Positions 34,611 through 44,812 of a stretch of DNA of 64,000 bases are shown here, piece after piece. The notes under the pieces were generated by a model that worked only from the letters and a program-made list of their open reading frames with translations, made no database searches and was not told where the DNA came from. This stretch comes from an uncultured Winogradskyella sp. (lineage in GTDB: Bacteria; Bacteroidota; Bacteroidia; Flavobacteriales; Flavobacteriaceae), in contig NZ_CANMCZ010000003.1 of the NCBI RefSeq assembly GCF_947496485.1, forward strand, positions 455,870-519,869, written 5' to 3'. The position numbers and the translations under genes are program-made. The stretch's first letter is position 1; each line of letters begins with the position of its first letter.

Positions 34611-35440
34611 TGCAAAAACTAAAGCGTTTTATTTTTAAGTTTATCTTCCTGCTTTGTTTTGGATGTTCTTTTATTGCTGTTGCACAATACGATATTCCTC
34701 CTGCACCTGAATTTCAAACTAGTGTTTATGACGAGATTGGTTTATTAACACCTTCTCAGAAAAGTAATTTAGAACAAAAATTAATTCGCTATTCAGATAC
34801 CACCTCAACTCAAATTGTTATAGCAACCATTAGCTCTACTAATGGAGAATATATTAACTATCTGGGAGCACAATGGGCTGAAAAATGGGGTATTGGAGAT
34901 GCAGAAAAAGACAACGGTATTTTTATTCTTCTTGCAAAAGATGATCGTAAAATAGGCATTAACACTGGTAAAGGCGTAGAACACTTGCTAACTGATGCTA
35001 TGAGTAAAAGAATTATTGAGCGAGATATTATTCCTTATTTTAAGCAAAATGATTATTATGGAGGACTCAATAGAGCAACAGATGCTATTTTCGAAGTCAT
35101 GAATGGTGAATACCAGGGTACAAGAGAAAATGATGTACGCTTTCCGTTTGAAATTTTCATTTTTCTATTTATCATTTTTGTCATTTTTATTATCGCTATT
35201 TCTAAAAGCCGTGGTGGTGGAAGAGGTGGTAATCGAGGCAATCGCAATAATGACGATGCAAGAAGTATTCTTGAAGCTATAATACTAAGCAATATGGGCC
35301 GCGGAAGCTACTCTAGAGGGTCATCATCTGGCGGTGGTTTTGGCGGAGGCTTTGGAGGTAGCTCTTCTGGCGGAGGCGGCTTTGGTGGTGGCTTCGGAGG
35401 CGGAAGTTTTGGAGGTGGAGGCGCTTCAGGTGGGTGGTGA
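34610..35440 (+). CDS. Secreted TPM-domain protein with glycine-rich tail
   Basis: A 276-residue protein. Signal peptide (1-25), TPM domain (about 33-160: SVYDEIGLLTPSQKSNLEQKL and GIFILLAKDDRKIGINTG), transmembrane helix (about 180-196), and a long Gly/Ser tail (from about 200, repeats of SSSGGGFGGGFGG). This is the YgcG-type arrangement. The tail is low complexity at DNA level too. Likely acts with LemA at the membrane. Confidence 0.9.
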   Translation: MQKLKRFIFKFIFLLCFGCSFIAVAQYDIPPAPEFQTSVYDEIGLLTPSQKSNLEQKLIRYSDTTSTQIVIATISSTNGEYINYLGAQWAEKWGIGDAEKDNGIFILLAKDDRKIGINTGKGVEHLLTDAMSKRIIERDIIPYFKQNDYYGGLNRATDAIFEVMNGEYQGTRENDVRFPFEIFIFLFIIFVIFIIAISKSRGGGRGGNRGNRNNDDARSILEAIILSNMGRGSYSRGSSSGGGFGGGFGGSSSGGGGFGGGFGGGSFGGGGASGGW

Positions 35441-35496
35441 TAATCGGTTTGAATTAGCCGTCTAAGCATTAAGTACGCTTATATAGTATAAATCAC

Positions 35497-38277
35497 CTAA
35501 TCAAAAAAGAAAAAATCATCATCATTCGTTTCTCCTTTAGAGCCTAAACTGTTAAACTTGTAACTAAAGCTTAGCATAAAATATTGTCTCAAAACTGTAC
35601 TCTGCGAATCTTCTATATAGTCTTGCGTAGCAATACGTCTGGCATTTGTATTTTGATTCAGTAAATCATATACCTTCAGTGTTATTATCCCTTTATCTTT
35701 AAGTATTGTGTAAGCCAATGTAGAGTTCCAAAACCAAGCACTCTTTTGAAAACCATCTGCCACATTAGGATTATAATTAAAACTGATATCGTTTCTCCAC
35801 TCTAATTCTTTGGGTAAAAAAGTCGCAGTTCTTAAACCCGCATCATGACTGGTAAACGCTCTATTTTCAAACGCAGCAATATTGTAAGCATTATTAGTAA
35901 AATTGAGCTGGTAATAAGGCTTAAACTCCATCACTTTATCCCAAATAAAATCTATACCAAACCTTGGTGATATTGTTTTCACCTGACTCGCATATTTTAT
36001 ATCATTATTAAAATTAATTCGCTCAGAGAAATTATAACGAGCTCTTATTCTAAACTTGATACTCCTCAAGGTATCTAGTTTTATGTCCTTATCGTAATTA
36101 CCCGAAATTCCATAGCTGTAATTCCCATTCACATTTTCGTATGTTGTAGTTCTTCTTAGGGTCTCAGGATCAACAACCGTTTTAGAAATCACTTGATCAT
36201 TAGTAAAATTAGCATTGACATTAGCATAAAATCCAGAACGTTTTTGCCAATCAAAAGCATTATAACCTGAATACATACTATGTCTATTAGAAGGCCCTAA
36301 ATTAGGATTACCAATAATTATATTTAAAGGATTAGATACATCTGTAAATGCCTGTAATTGTCTAAGCGCTGGTGGATTATTTGTAAGGTTATAACCCAAG
36401 TATACAGAGGATTTTGGACTAAATCTGTAATTAAGATTATAACGTGCTTGAATATTTTTAAAATTTCGTTCTACATTAAATTCTGAACGCAGAAGATCTT
36501 CATTTTTTAGCACTCTCATGTTATAACCAATTCTTAACCATGTAGACCACTTTTCACCTCTATATGTTAAACCAACTTCTGGGACATTCTGCCTGTCGCT
36601 ATATTTAAAGTCAGTACTTAGTTCTGAATTGAAATCAGTAAAATCTTGAGTAATTTCATTAAAGTCAAAAGTTGATTGAGTGTTTTTATCTTTATCAAGA
36701 ATATTTATGTACCGTAAATCCATAAAAAACTTTTTTGCTATTATGGGCAACCTATATCGTAATTCTGTTGTGATTCCATAGCTATTATTTTCACCATCCG
36801 TAAATTGATTCCTAATAATGGTTTCTGAGTTATCTCCAAAAATCTCAGTATTAGAATTTATAAAATCATCACTATTTTGCTTGCTAACTCTGTTATCCAT
36901 TCTAAATCGCAAATACGCTCCTTTACTACCAAATCGCTTTGTTATTTGTATTTCATTAGTGAATTCACTAGCAGTACTCTCTACATTAGAATTGACGTCA
37001 GATTCATTAGTAAGTACCAAATCTTCATCTAAAGTTTCGTCAGTACTAGAGTATAAAGTTTTAGATCTTGAGAAGTTAAATCCTGGTTCTATAGTAATTT
37101 GAAAAGTGGTATCTGTTTCTATTTCAAATTCTACATTAAAACTATGACTATCAGTATCACTTTGCGACGTTGAACTTGAATTACTAAAAAAGCGCGAATC
37201 TGCCAAAATAGTTTCGCGTTGTGATGAAGACTCATTTTCAGAATTACTAGAAGAATAGAAGTAGTCTGAAACTATTTCGGTGCCCTTACCTATTTCATCT
37301 ACAAAGTTTACACCTGCATTTTGCGATGTAGTTATACCTTGTCCGCCACCAAATGATCGACCACCAACAGAAAAAGATCCGCTACTATTAAAGGATATCC
37401 CTCCACCATTTCCGAACATCTTAGAAATTTCCCCAAAACTGAAACCTGGTGAATTAGTATTATTACCACCTGTGAGTACACTTATTCTTCTATCATTATC
37501 AAAGAGATTAATCATACCAGCAAATTCATAACGCTTATCTGTACCAGCGCCAACAGATGCCCGACCAAATATGCCTTTATTATTTTCTTCCTTAATAGTA
37601 AGATTGATAGTCTTATTTTCTTTATCACCTTCATCGCCTGTAAAAGCCTCAGCTTTAGTTTTCGTATCAACAACCTGAATTTTCTCAATAATATCTTTGG
37701 TCAAATTCTTAGTAGTAATGGTAGGATCGTCTCCAAAAAATGGTTTTCCGTTTACTAGGATTTTATTAACTTCCTTTCCATTGACTGTAATCTTTCCTTC
37801 ATCGTCTACTTCTACGCCTGGTAACTGTTTGAGTAAATCTTCTACTGTAGCATCCTTTCTAGTTTTATAAGATTTTACGTTAAACTCAAGGGTATCTTTC
37901 TTTATGGTAATTGGCGCTGTAGATTTTACCAAAACTTCATCGAGCTGATTATCTAATTGCATTTTAATTATACTCAAATCAATTTTTTCTCTATCGATTG
38001 CTAATTGCTTCAAATACGTTTTGTAACCTACATAAGAAACATAAAAGTTTAATTTTTTATCATATGTAGAACTTTGGAGTTTAAACTTTCCTTCTTTATC
38101 AGAAATTGTATAAGATACTACTGTACTATCCTTTATACGCTCTAAGTATATTGTTGCAGACTCAATTGGGTTATTGCTATCTTCTGCGATAAGTGTTCCT
38201 GTAATTTCAAATGATTTTTCTTGAGAGAATGAATGGATTACAAAGAGTAGTGCAAAAACTATAAACAGTTTTTTCAT
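35497..38277 (-). CDS. TonB-dependent-receptor-like outer-membrane barrel protein
   Basis: A 926-residue protein with a signal peptide (1-18), a carboxypeptidase-regulatory-like domain (about 22-105, EITGTLIAEDSNNPIESAT), a plug domain (about 120-205, LPGVEVDDEGKITVNGKEVNKI split, then VNGKPFFGD) and a C-terminal OMP_b-brl_3 barrel. There is no SusD partner nearby. It ends DDDFFFFD, with a terminal aromatic/acidic run. Substrate unknown; this subfamily is common in Flavobacteriia. Confidence 0.88.
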   Translation of the reverse strand: MKKLFIVFALLFVIHSFSQEKSFEITGTLIAEDSNNPIESATIYLERIKDSTVVSYTISDKEGKFKLQSSTYDKKLNFYVSYVGYKTYLKQLAIDREKIDLSIIKMQLDNQLDEVLVKSTAPITIKKDTLEFNVKSYKTRKDATVEDLLKQLPGVEVDDEGKITVNGKEVNKILVNGKPFFGDDPTITTKNLTKDIIEKIQVVDTKTKAEAFTGDEGDKENKTINLTIKEENNKGIFGRASVGAGTDKRYEFAGMINLFDNDRRISVLTGGNNTNSPGFSFGEISKMFGNGGGISFNSSGSFSVGGRSFGGGQGITTSQNAGVNFVDEIGKGTEIVSDYFYSSSNSENESSSQRETILADSRFFSNSSSTSQSDTDSHSFNVEFEIETDTTFQITIEPGFNFSRSKTLYSSTDETLDEDLVLTNESDVNSNVESTASEFTNEIQITKRFGSKGAYLRFRMDNRVSKQNSDDFINSNTEIFGDNSETIIRNQFTDGENNSYGITTELRYRLPIIAKKFFMDLRYINILDKDKNTQSTFDFNEITQDFTDFNSELSTDFKYSDRQNVPEVGLTYRGEKWSTWLRIGYNMRVLKNEDLLRSEFNVERNFKNIQARYNLNYRFSPKSSVYLGYNLTNNPPALRQLQAFTDVSNPLNIIIGNPNLGPSNRHSMYSGYNAFDWQKRSGFYANVNANFTNDQVISKTVVDPETLRRTTTYENVNGNYSYGISGNYDKDIKLDTLRSIKFRIRARYNFSERINFNNDIKYASQVKTISPRFGIDFIWDKVMEFKPYYQLNFTNNAYNIAAFENRAFTSHDAGLRTATFLPKELEWRNDISFNYNPNVADGFQKSAWFWNSTLAYTILKDKGIITLKVYDLLNQNTNARRIATQDYIEDSQSTVLRQYFMLSFSYKFNSLGSKGETNDDDFFFFD

Positions 38278-38364
38278 GATGGTTGATTGATGAATAGCGT
38301 TTTCAAAAATAGAAACGTAAGAAAAGAATAATTCGTATGAAAATTCTTAAAAGCATTATAAAAT

Positions 38365-40803
38365 TTATCTTTTTAACGTAAAATGACCTGTAAAGGTTCT
38401 ACCATCCAAAAGATGAGCTACAAACCAGTAATCATCCGTTGGTAATAATTTACCACTGTAGTGTCCATCCCAACTGGGATTATTTTCATTAAGGACAATG
38501 ATTAACTTACCATAACGATCAAAAACAGTTATGGAGGCAGTTAAAGGAAATTCAGGATAAAAACCTGAAATTTGCCATGTATCATTTTCTCCATCTCCAT
38601 TTGGTGTAAAAAAATTAGGAAAGCCTAAAACAGAAATGACTTCTGAGACTATACCACAATCATTTTTAATATCCTTTACAAAAATCGTATGGACACCAGC
38701 AATAACACTGGTAAATATGTTTGACTCTTGATAAAGTCCATTTTCATCATCTAAAGCAAAAACATAATCACCTTCACCAGAAACCAAAACTGCAACAGTG
38801 TTGCTTTCTGATACATCTGTTACTTGTATTGTTTCAAAAATCGCAGTACTAGAAGGTAAAACTGTAATTGTCCGTTCATTAGAGCATCCATAAGGTTTTG
38901 TAACACTTACAGAATATGTACCTGGCTCATTGACTTCAATCTCCATTGTAGTTTCTCCTGTTGACCAATTGTAATAATAGTTATTTGGTGTATCATCAAC
39001 TATGCCACCAGACAATGTAATTCTTTCAGGGAATGAGTTTAGACAATAATATACTGTTTCATCATCAAGAAGATTAGGAAGCAACTCTACAATTAAGTCA
39101 ATTTCTGCAATACTATAACAGTTTCCGTTCTTTTCTAACCTAGCAAATATTGTTTGACTATATGGCTCTACATTTGTATATGTATTACCTAATTGGTCTT
39201 CTTGAAGCAGTGCTTTGTTATAGGTTTCATAAAAGCCGAGTATAGAAATATCTGCTGACTCACCATTGAGAATTTGTGCAGTAGCAGATGCTAAGTCAAA
39301 ATTAACAAGGCCTGTTTCTTCTAAATTATCACATACTGTTAAACTTGCGCTATTGGTGGTATTTATATTTACAGATAACAAAACTTCAGCAGTAATATTG
39401 CAGTTAGTCAATATATTTGTTACCAATGCAAAAATAGTTTGATTATTATATTGATTAGAATAGTTTTCTTCATTTAATGGAATAATTGAATCTGATGTCT
39501 CAAAAAACTGGACGCTTATATTTTCTAAATCGTCCACAACAATTACATCACTATATTCACTTAAGTTAAAATTAGAAATACCATCCATTACCTCATCTTC
39601 GCATTGATTAATAACAATATTGATGACATTTGGAATTGGATTTACAGTTACTGTAAGTGGAGATTTGATAGTGCTATTAATGCAACCATTTACAACAGGT
39701 TGCAACCAATATGTCGTTGTCTCATTAATGTTAATATTGTAAGTTAAACCTGAATGTATAGGTGCTAATGAAGCTGAAGATTCGTACCACAGCACATCAT
39801 TAGTTGTTGCTTCTATAATAAGAGTTGTTTCTCCAGGTCCACAAAGTGCTATATTGTTACTTAAGAGTCTAGGCATCATAATTGTACTACTTGCAGACAA
39901 ATTAATTTCTGGTTCATTTGGCATTCCGCCAAATTCTACGATATAACCTTGAGGATGGTAATCGCTATTTGGATTAGTACTTCCAGAATTTGATAAATCG
40001 TTCCAAGACCCTAAAATACCTACATTTGGTGCTGTAATATGCGCATAGTCTTCGTCTCCTAAATTATTAGGCTCATTAGTATTCCAAAATGAATATGTAC
40101 CGTTTGGGGCATTTCCATTGACTGCACCTTGCCAAAAAACCTGTCCTGCCTCAGGTCCAGTAACCCATTTCCAAGTCCCTTCTGTTTCTGAATCAGAACC
40201 ACCAATCCAGCCTGTACCAGCACTTTGTTCTCCCGCTAACTGAGATTCCTCTTCTGTAGTTATGGTTGCTAAATAACCTTGTAAGCCAAAATAAGTCTGT
40301 GAAGCAGCTAGATTTCTTGCTTCTGCCCAGGTAATTCCTGTGTTAGCTTCATAAATATAATAATGTCCTGTACTTGGTAAATAATTAGCATCACTCAAGT
40401 TGATAGCAAACTGCCTATCTTGGTTAAAAACCAGTTGCGTTGTTTGAAAAAACACATTTTCAACAGCATATTCAAACTCTGAAAATGTTGCTGGTCCTGT
40501 AAGTGTTAAAAGTGCTTCAGAAGCGTTCCAACTAGAAGTTATATTAGGATTAACACCTCCTAAGGTTAGCATATCCTGCCCAAATTCATAACCTTCAGCA
40601 ATTTGAACGAAAATTTCAGATAATAAAACATCTTCAGGATTTGGATCTGAGATGCTAACAGATGTAACGATTGGCATTGGAACATCTGAACAATACGTTT
40701 GTTGACCCTCAACACTTATTTGTGGTGGTTGATTTTGTGAAAACGTTTCAAAATGACTCACCAATAAGAATAGTGCAATCAAAGTGTACTTGTTTTTTTT
40801 CAT
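38365..40803 (-). CDS. T9SS type B cargo with C-type-lectin domain
   Basis: An 812-residue secreted protein, signal 1-22. A C-type-lectin-like domain (about 146-295): YYIYEANTGITWAEARNLA, YLATITTEEESQLAG, GWIGGSDSETEGTWKWV, FWNTNEPNNLGDEDYAHI and a WNDL block with EPN calcium-site residues. Then Ig-like repeats (about 390-690), and the CHU_C gliding-associated domain (725-812: FFTPNGDGENDTW, FDRYGKL, YWFVAHLLDGR, ending FTLKR). The C-terminus directs export by the type IX system. Likely a carbohydrate-binding adhesin. Confidence 0.9.
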   Translation of the reverse strand: MKKNKYTLIALFLLVSHFETFSQNQPPQISVEGQQTYCSDVPMPIVTSVSISDPNPEDVLLSEIFVQIAEGYEFGQDMLTLGGVNPNITSSWNASEALLTLTGPATFSEFEYAVENVFFQTTQLVFNQDRQFAINLSDANYLPSTGHYYIYEANTGITWAEARNLAASQTYFGLQGYLATITTEEESQLAGEQSAGTGWIGGSDSETEGTWKWVTGPEAGQVFWQGAVNGNAPNGTYSFWNTNEPNNLGDEDYAHITAPNVGILGSWNDLSNSGSTNPNSDYHPQGYIVEFGGMPNEPEINLSASSTIMMPRLLSNNIALCGPGETTLIIEATTNDVLWYESSASLAPIHSGLTYNININETTTYWLQPVVNGCINSTIKSPLTVTVNPIPNVINIVINQCEDEVMDGISNFNLSEYSDVIVVDDLENISVQFFETSDSIIPLNEENYSNQYNNQTIFALVTNILTNCNITAEVLLSVNINTTNSASLTVCDNLEETGLVNFDLASATAQILNGESADISILGFYETYNKALLQEDQLGNTYTNVEPYSQTIFARLEKNGNCYSIAEIDLIVELLPNLLDDETVYYCLNSFPERITLSGGIVDDTPNNYYYNWSTGETTMEIEVNEPGTYSVSVTKPYGCSNERTITVLPSSTAIFETIQVTDVSESNTVAVLVSGEGDYVFALDDENGLYQESNIFTSVIAGVHTIFVKDIKNDCGIVSEVISVLGFPNFFTPNGDGENDTWQISGFYPEFPLTASITVFDRYGKLIIVLNENNPSWDGHYSGKLLPTDDYWFVAHLLDGRTFTGHFTLKR

Positions 40804-40817
40804 AGCAGATAAAAATA

Positions 40818-42122
40818 CTATTTTTTCCGCATATACACACTTACAGGCACACCTGTAAAATCGAAATGATCTCTAAGTTGATTTTCTAAAAAACGCTTAT
40901 AAGGTTCTTTTACATATTGTGGTAAATTACAGAAAAACGCAAATTGTGGTTGTGGTGTTGGCAACTGCATAATGTACTTTATTTTCACAAATTTACCTTT
41001 GTAAGCTGGCGGTGGTTGATGCTCTATAATAGGTAACAAAGTATCATTAAGCACACTAGTTTTAATGCGCTTGGTCCTGTTCTTATATACCTCAACAGCC
41101 GTTTCAATCGCTTTAAAGATTCTTTGTTTATTCAATACTGAAATAAATACTATGGGCACATCTGTGAACGGAGCGATTTGTTCTCTAATATGTTTTTCAA
41201 ACGATTTTGCTGTTTTGGTATCTTTCTCAACCAAATCCCACTTATTTACAAGAATTACAATTCCTTTTCTATTACGTTCTGCTAACCAAAAAATATTCTG
41301 AACCTGACCGTCGAAGCCACGAGTAGCATCTAAAACAAGCATACAAACATCGCTATGCTCAATCGCTCTTACGCTTCTCATTACAGAGTAAAATTCTAAA
41401 TCTTCTTTTACTTTAGATTTACGACGAATCCCAGCTGTATCAACCAAATTAAATTCAAATCCAAAACGATTGTATTTTGTATCAATAGAATCTCTTGTGG
41501 TACCTGCAATATCTGTAACTATGTAACGCTCTTCACCTATTAATGCATTTATGAAAGATGATTTTCCAGCATTTGGTCTTCCAACTACAGCAAAACGTGG
41601 CAACTCTTCTTCCTCAACGTCCTCCTTTTCTGGTAAGGCTTCAACTACAGCATCTAAAAGATCACCTGTTCCACTTCCATTGATGCTGGCAATTGTATAA
41701 TAATCGCCAAGTCCTAAAGAATAAAACTCCACAGCATCTTCAGCTCGTTTATTGTTATCGACTTTGTTTACAACCAAAAAAACAGGCTTATCTACTTTTC
41801 TAAGCAATTTAGCTACATCTTCATCCATACCGGTAACTCCAGCCTCAACATCGACCATAAAAATAATAGCATCTGCCTCATCAATCGCAAGTTCTACTTG
41901 TTTATCAATTTCAGCTTCAAAAACATCATCACTACCAACCACATAGCCGCCTGTATCTATCAAAGAAAACTCTTTACCGTTCCAGTCCGTTTTTCCATAG
42001 TGTCGATCTCTTGTAACACCACTAACAGCATCAACAATTGCCTCTCGTCTTTTAATCAAACGGTTAAAAAACGTTGATTTTCCAACATTAGGTCGACCTA
42101 CTACAGCTACTATACTACTCAT
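40818..42122 (-). CDS. der: Ribosome-assembly GTPase Der (EngA)
   Basis: A 434-residue double GTPase. G1 motifs GRPNVGKST (9-17) and GRPNAGKSS (about 179-187), DTGG and DTAG switch regions, NKVD and NKWD base-recognition motifs, and a C-terminal KH-like domain ([21 protein letters not shown], seen as [18 protein letters not shown]). Essential for 50S assembly. Full length. A TATCTTTG box lies 19 bases upstream. Confidence 0.97.
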   Translation of the reverse strand: MSSIVAVVGRPNVGKSTFFNRLIKRREAIVDAVSGVTRDRHYGKTDWNGKEFSLIDTGGYVVGSDDVFEAEIDKQVELAIDEADAIIFMVDVEAGVTGMDEDVAKLLRKVDKPVFLVVNKVDNNKRAEDAVEFYSLGLGDYYTIASINGSGTGDLLDAVVEALPEKEDVEEEELPRFAVVGRPNAGKSSFINALIGEERYIVTDIAGTTRDSIDTKYNRFGFEFNLVDTAGIRRKSKVKEDLEFYSVMRSVRAIEHSDVCMLVLDATRGFDGQVQNIFWLAERNRKGIVILVNKWDLVEKDTKTAKSFEKHIREQIAPFTDVPIVFISVLNKQRIFKAIETAVEVYKNRTKRIKTSVLNDTLLPIIEHQPPPAYKGKFVKIKYIMQLPTPQPQFAFFCNLPQYVKEPYKRFLENQLRDHFDFTGVPVSVYMRKK

Positions 42123-42485
42123 TGTTTTTATTTAAGGCTACAAAGATAGTACTTACACGTTAGTTATAATGAACAATCTATTAATTTTCATTGAGGAGAA
42201 ATAATAACGATCAACTAATATTAAAACCCAGATAAACACTACGCAATTATTGTTAATATCCTGTTGATAAGAAGTATAGATTTAGAAACTATAGCTTATA
42301 TTTTTAGTAATTTTAGTCCTTAAATATACAATCACATTTTTAGTAGCTTTCTAATCGGTTAGATGTAGACTTCCTACAAGAATAAAGGCCCTTTCTAAAG
42401 AAGTTATAACCAATATTAAAAATCAATAAGCCGAATTAATAAAGCTTATTAGCATGATTGATGATTTAAAAAACATTAAAAGGGA
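42123..42485. other. 363-bp divergent intergenic region
   Basis: Between der (minus) and the LysM gene (plus). It contains the der -7 box at 42141-42148. The rest is AT-rich, with a short TAATAA..TTATTA palindrome near 42436; no gene, RNA or riboswitch is recognisable. Confidence 0.6.
42141..42148 (-). promoter_or_regulatory. -7 box (TATCTTTG) of der
   Basis: A minus-strand TAnnTTTG match 19 bases upstream of the der start. Confidence 0.4.
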
Positions 42486-44624
42486 ATGGGGAAATTTTTT
42501 ACGCTTTTTATAATTCTATTTTTAGGCTCAAATCTTACAATAGCTCAACAAAATATTATAGAGCACTCCATTCAAAAAGGTGAAAGTGTTTATTCAATCT
42601 CCAGAACATATGGTGTTAGCATGAATGCTATTTTTCAATTAAACCCAGGCTCTGAAGATATTATATATGCTGGTAGAACTTTAAGAATTCCTCAGTCTAA
42701 CGCTTCAAATACATCAAATAATACCGTAATTAGTGAATCTCAAATCTCTAATTATGAAGTGAAACGTGGTGAAACCAAATCCGGACTCTCAAGACGATTT
42801 GGAGTAAGTATTGCTATGTTAGAACAGCAAAATCCTCATATAGTAAGAATGTTACAAGCTGGTCATATTATTAATGTAGACAAAACGATTAAAGAAGAAG
42901 CGCGCCAAGCAAAAGAGGGAGAGCATATAGTAGTAAAAGGTGAAACACTTTGGGGAATTGCAAGAAGAAATGGTATTAGTTTACAACTTTTGACTGCGGC
43001 AAATGCCAATAGACTATCTGAGTTTCTCCAGATAGGACAAACTTTAATTATACCAGATAAAAATTCAGAATTACCCATAGCTGGAGAATATTTAGTAGTG
43101 CGTGGCGATACCAAATTTGAGTTAGCACGAAGGTTTAATATGAGTATTGCTGAGCTTGAAGCTAAAAATCCACATATTGTTGATATGTTAATGGCTGGAC
43201 ATAAGCTTAACGTTGACAATACTATTGTAAGTGTAAATGCTAACGACAATAATGAGAATACTGATACTAACGAAGATACTACAGTTACACAAATAGATTC
43301 TACCAACACTGCAGAAGATACAACAGATGGACGTTACGTAGACTACGTAATTCAACCAAAGGAAACTCTATTTAGCTTATCTAGAAAAGCTGGTATGACC
43401 ATAGACCAACTAACCACATTGAATCCAAAGCTCTTAACAGCTGTCAATGCTGGTGCCGTTATTAAAATGCCAATAGACCCAACACAAGCAAATATAGATT
43501 CTAATTCTGTTTCAACAAATTCTTCAAATCAAGTAGATGAAATTGAGACTAATAGAAATGCTGCTTTGTATTCTAATTTAGATACTTCTAATACAAATGG
43601 TTTATATTTTTATACTCCTTTCTCTGGTAATGAACTTAGCTCACCGGAATTAAGGCAAAAAATGCTGAATAATAATGATAATTATGAAAAGTATCTAGAC
43701 TTTTTTCAAGGTTCTCAAATGGCCATAGATTCAGCTCTAACGTTAAATTTAAATTTCGATATTACCTTAATTAAAGAGAGTGATGTAGAATCGAAACTAA
43801 AGATTGAAAGTTCATATAAAAAGAACGCCATTCTTATTCCTTTTTTAGAAGATGGCGCGCGTTTTCCTGAATTAGAATCTAACGAAACCGTCTCAGTAAT
43901 CGACATTGGATCTAATATCAGTCCTATTGAAAATAGTATCATTTACAAATCAATTCCATCAGAAAATTTCCAAAAAACAAAAACATTAAATTATATAGCT
44001 GGTCAAGGTTCTCAAGTTATCGTGGTTAGTGATCTAGACGAAGCAAGAAATAAAGAGCTAATCATAAACACTATTCCTGATGCTAAATTCTTAAAAGTTG
44101 ATAATGCTGGATTTTTTAAAAACAATGTACTTCAATTAACTCTCAAAAAAGATAAACTCAACTATATAGTTTTAGATAGTGAAAAAACTATTGTTTTTTT
44201 AAACTCTACTACTGCCTTAATGAGTAAACTATCAGAATATAATATTCAATTGGTTTTAATTGACGATTCACTAATACCTGAGCAAAGTGAAGTTTCGGAC
44301 CTCAGATATAAAGTTTTAAAACTAATATTTCCAACCAATATGGATCAGGAAAATAGTGACGTAAAGTCTGATTTTAAAAATAACTATGAAATTTTATTTA
44401 ATAAGAAACCTTCAAAGCATGCTATATTAGGTTTTGATATCACTTTAGATGTTTTATTGAGACTCTCTCAAAATTCATCATTTGAAAATACAATAAGTAC
44501 GATTACATCTAAGCACCCTCACTTAAAGTTTGAATATAAAAAGACAAATGACACAAATTATTCAAATACTGGCCTTTATTTATTACAATACGATTCTATC
44601 AAAGGCTTGATTGAACTTGATTAA
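42486..44624 (+). CDS. Five-LysM-domain protein with a periplasmic-binding-like C-terminus
   Basis: A 712-residue protein with signal peptide (1-20). Five LysM domains, each with (Y/H)xVxxGET or similar: HSIQKGESVYSISRTYGVS, YEVKRGETKSGLSRRFGVS, IVVKGETLWGIARRNGIS, YLVVRGDTKFELARRFNMS, YVIQPKETLFSLSRKAGMT, spread over about 26-335. The C-terminal half (about 370-712) has alternating alpha/beta character resembling a type 1 periplasmic-binding fold. LysM binds peptidoglycan GlcNAc. Possibly a wall-tethered sensor or scaffold. Confidence 0.85.
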   Translation: MGKFFTLFIILFLGSNLTIAQQNIIEHSIQKGESVYSISRTYGVSMNAIFQLNPGSEDIIYAGRTLRIPQSNASNTSNNTVISESQISNYEVKRGETKSGLSRRFGVSIAMLEQQNPHIVRMLQAGHIINVDKTIKEEARQAKEGEHIVVKGETLWGIARRNGISLQLLTAANANRLSEFLQIGQTLIIPDKNSELPIAGEYLVVRGDTKFELARRFNMSIAELEAKNPHIVDMLMAGHKLNVDNTIVSVNANDNNENTDTNEDTTVTQIDSTNTAEDTTDGRYVDYVIQPKETLFSLSRKAGMTIDQLTTLNPKLLTAVNAGAVIKMPIDPTQANIDSNSVSTNSSNQVDEIETNRNAALYSNLDTSNTNGLYFYTPFSGNELSSPELRQKMLNNNDNYEKYLDFFQGSQMAIDSALTLNLNFDITLIKESDVESKLKIESSYKKNAILIPFLEDGARFPELESNETVSVIDIGSNISPIENSIIYKSIPSENFQKTKTLNYIAGQGSQVIVVSDLDEARNKELIINTIPDAKFLKVDNAGFFKNNVLQLTLKKDKLNYIVLDSEKTIVFLNSTTALMSKLSEYNIQLVLIDDSLIPEQSEVSDLRYKVLKLIFPTNMDQENSDVKSDFKNNYEILFNKKPSKHAILGFDITLDVLLRLSQNSSFENTISTITSKHPHLKFEYKKTNDTNYSNTGLYLLQYDSIKGLIELD

Positions 44625-44673
44625 CAAATTTGAATGGTTAATTATGAAAACCTACAAAACTGTTAAATTTTTA

Positions 44674-44706
44674 TTTTGCGAAGTCAATGCGATTTACATA
44701 TATTTG
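44674..44706 (+). promoter_or_regulatory. Bacteroidota promoter of the giant T9SS gene
   Basis: TTTTG (44674-44678), 20-base spacer, TATATTTG (44699-44706). Both the -33 and -7 elements fit the consensus, giving a leader of about 100 bases before the ATG at 44813. No structure is evident in the leader. Confidence 0.5.
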
Positions 44707-44812
44707 TTTCCCCTCATCACGCGATTTAGCAAGAACAAAATCAAAAATTGAACTTGCTGTTCTAATCCATGGCATCGATTTCAACAAAAAGTAATTATTT
44801 TAAATTTTTTTA

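Noticed and set aside
38556..38578. TTCAGG...CCTGAA palindrome resembling the 31-bp element
   Set aside because: It lies in the conserved CHU_C coding region (GFYPEFP), lacks the GTCAT flank, and is explained by codon choice.
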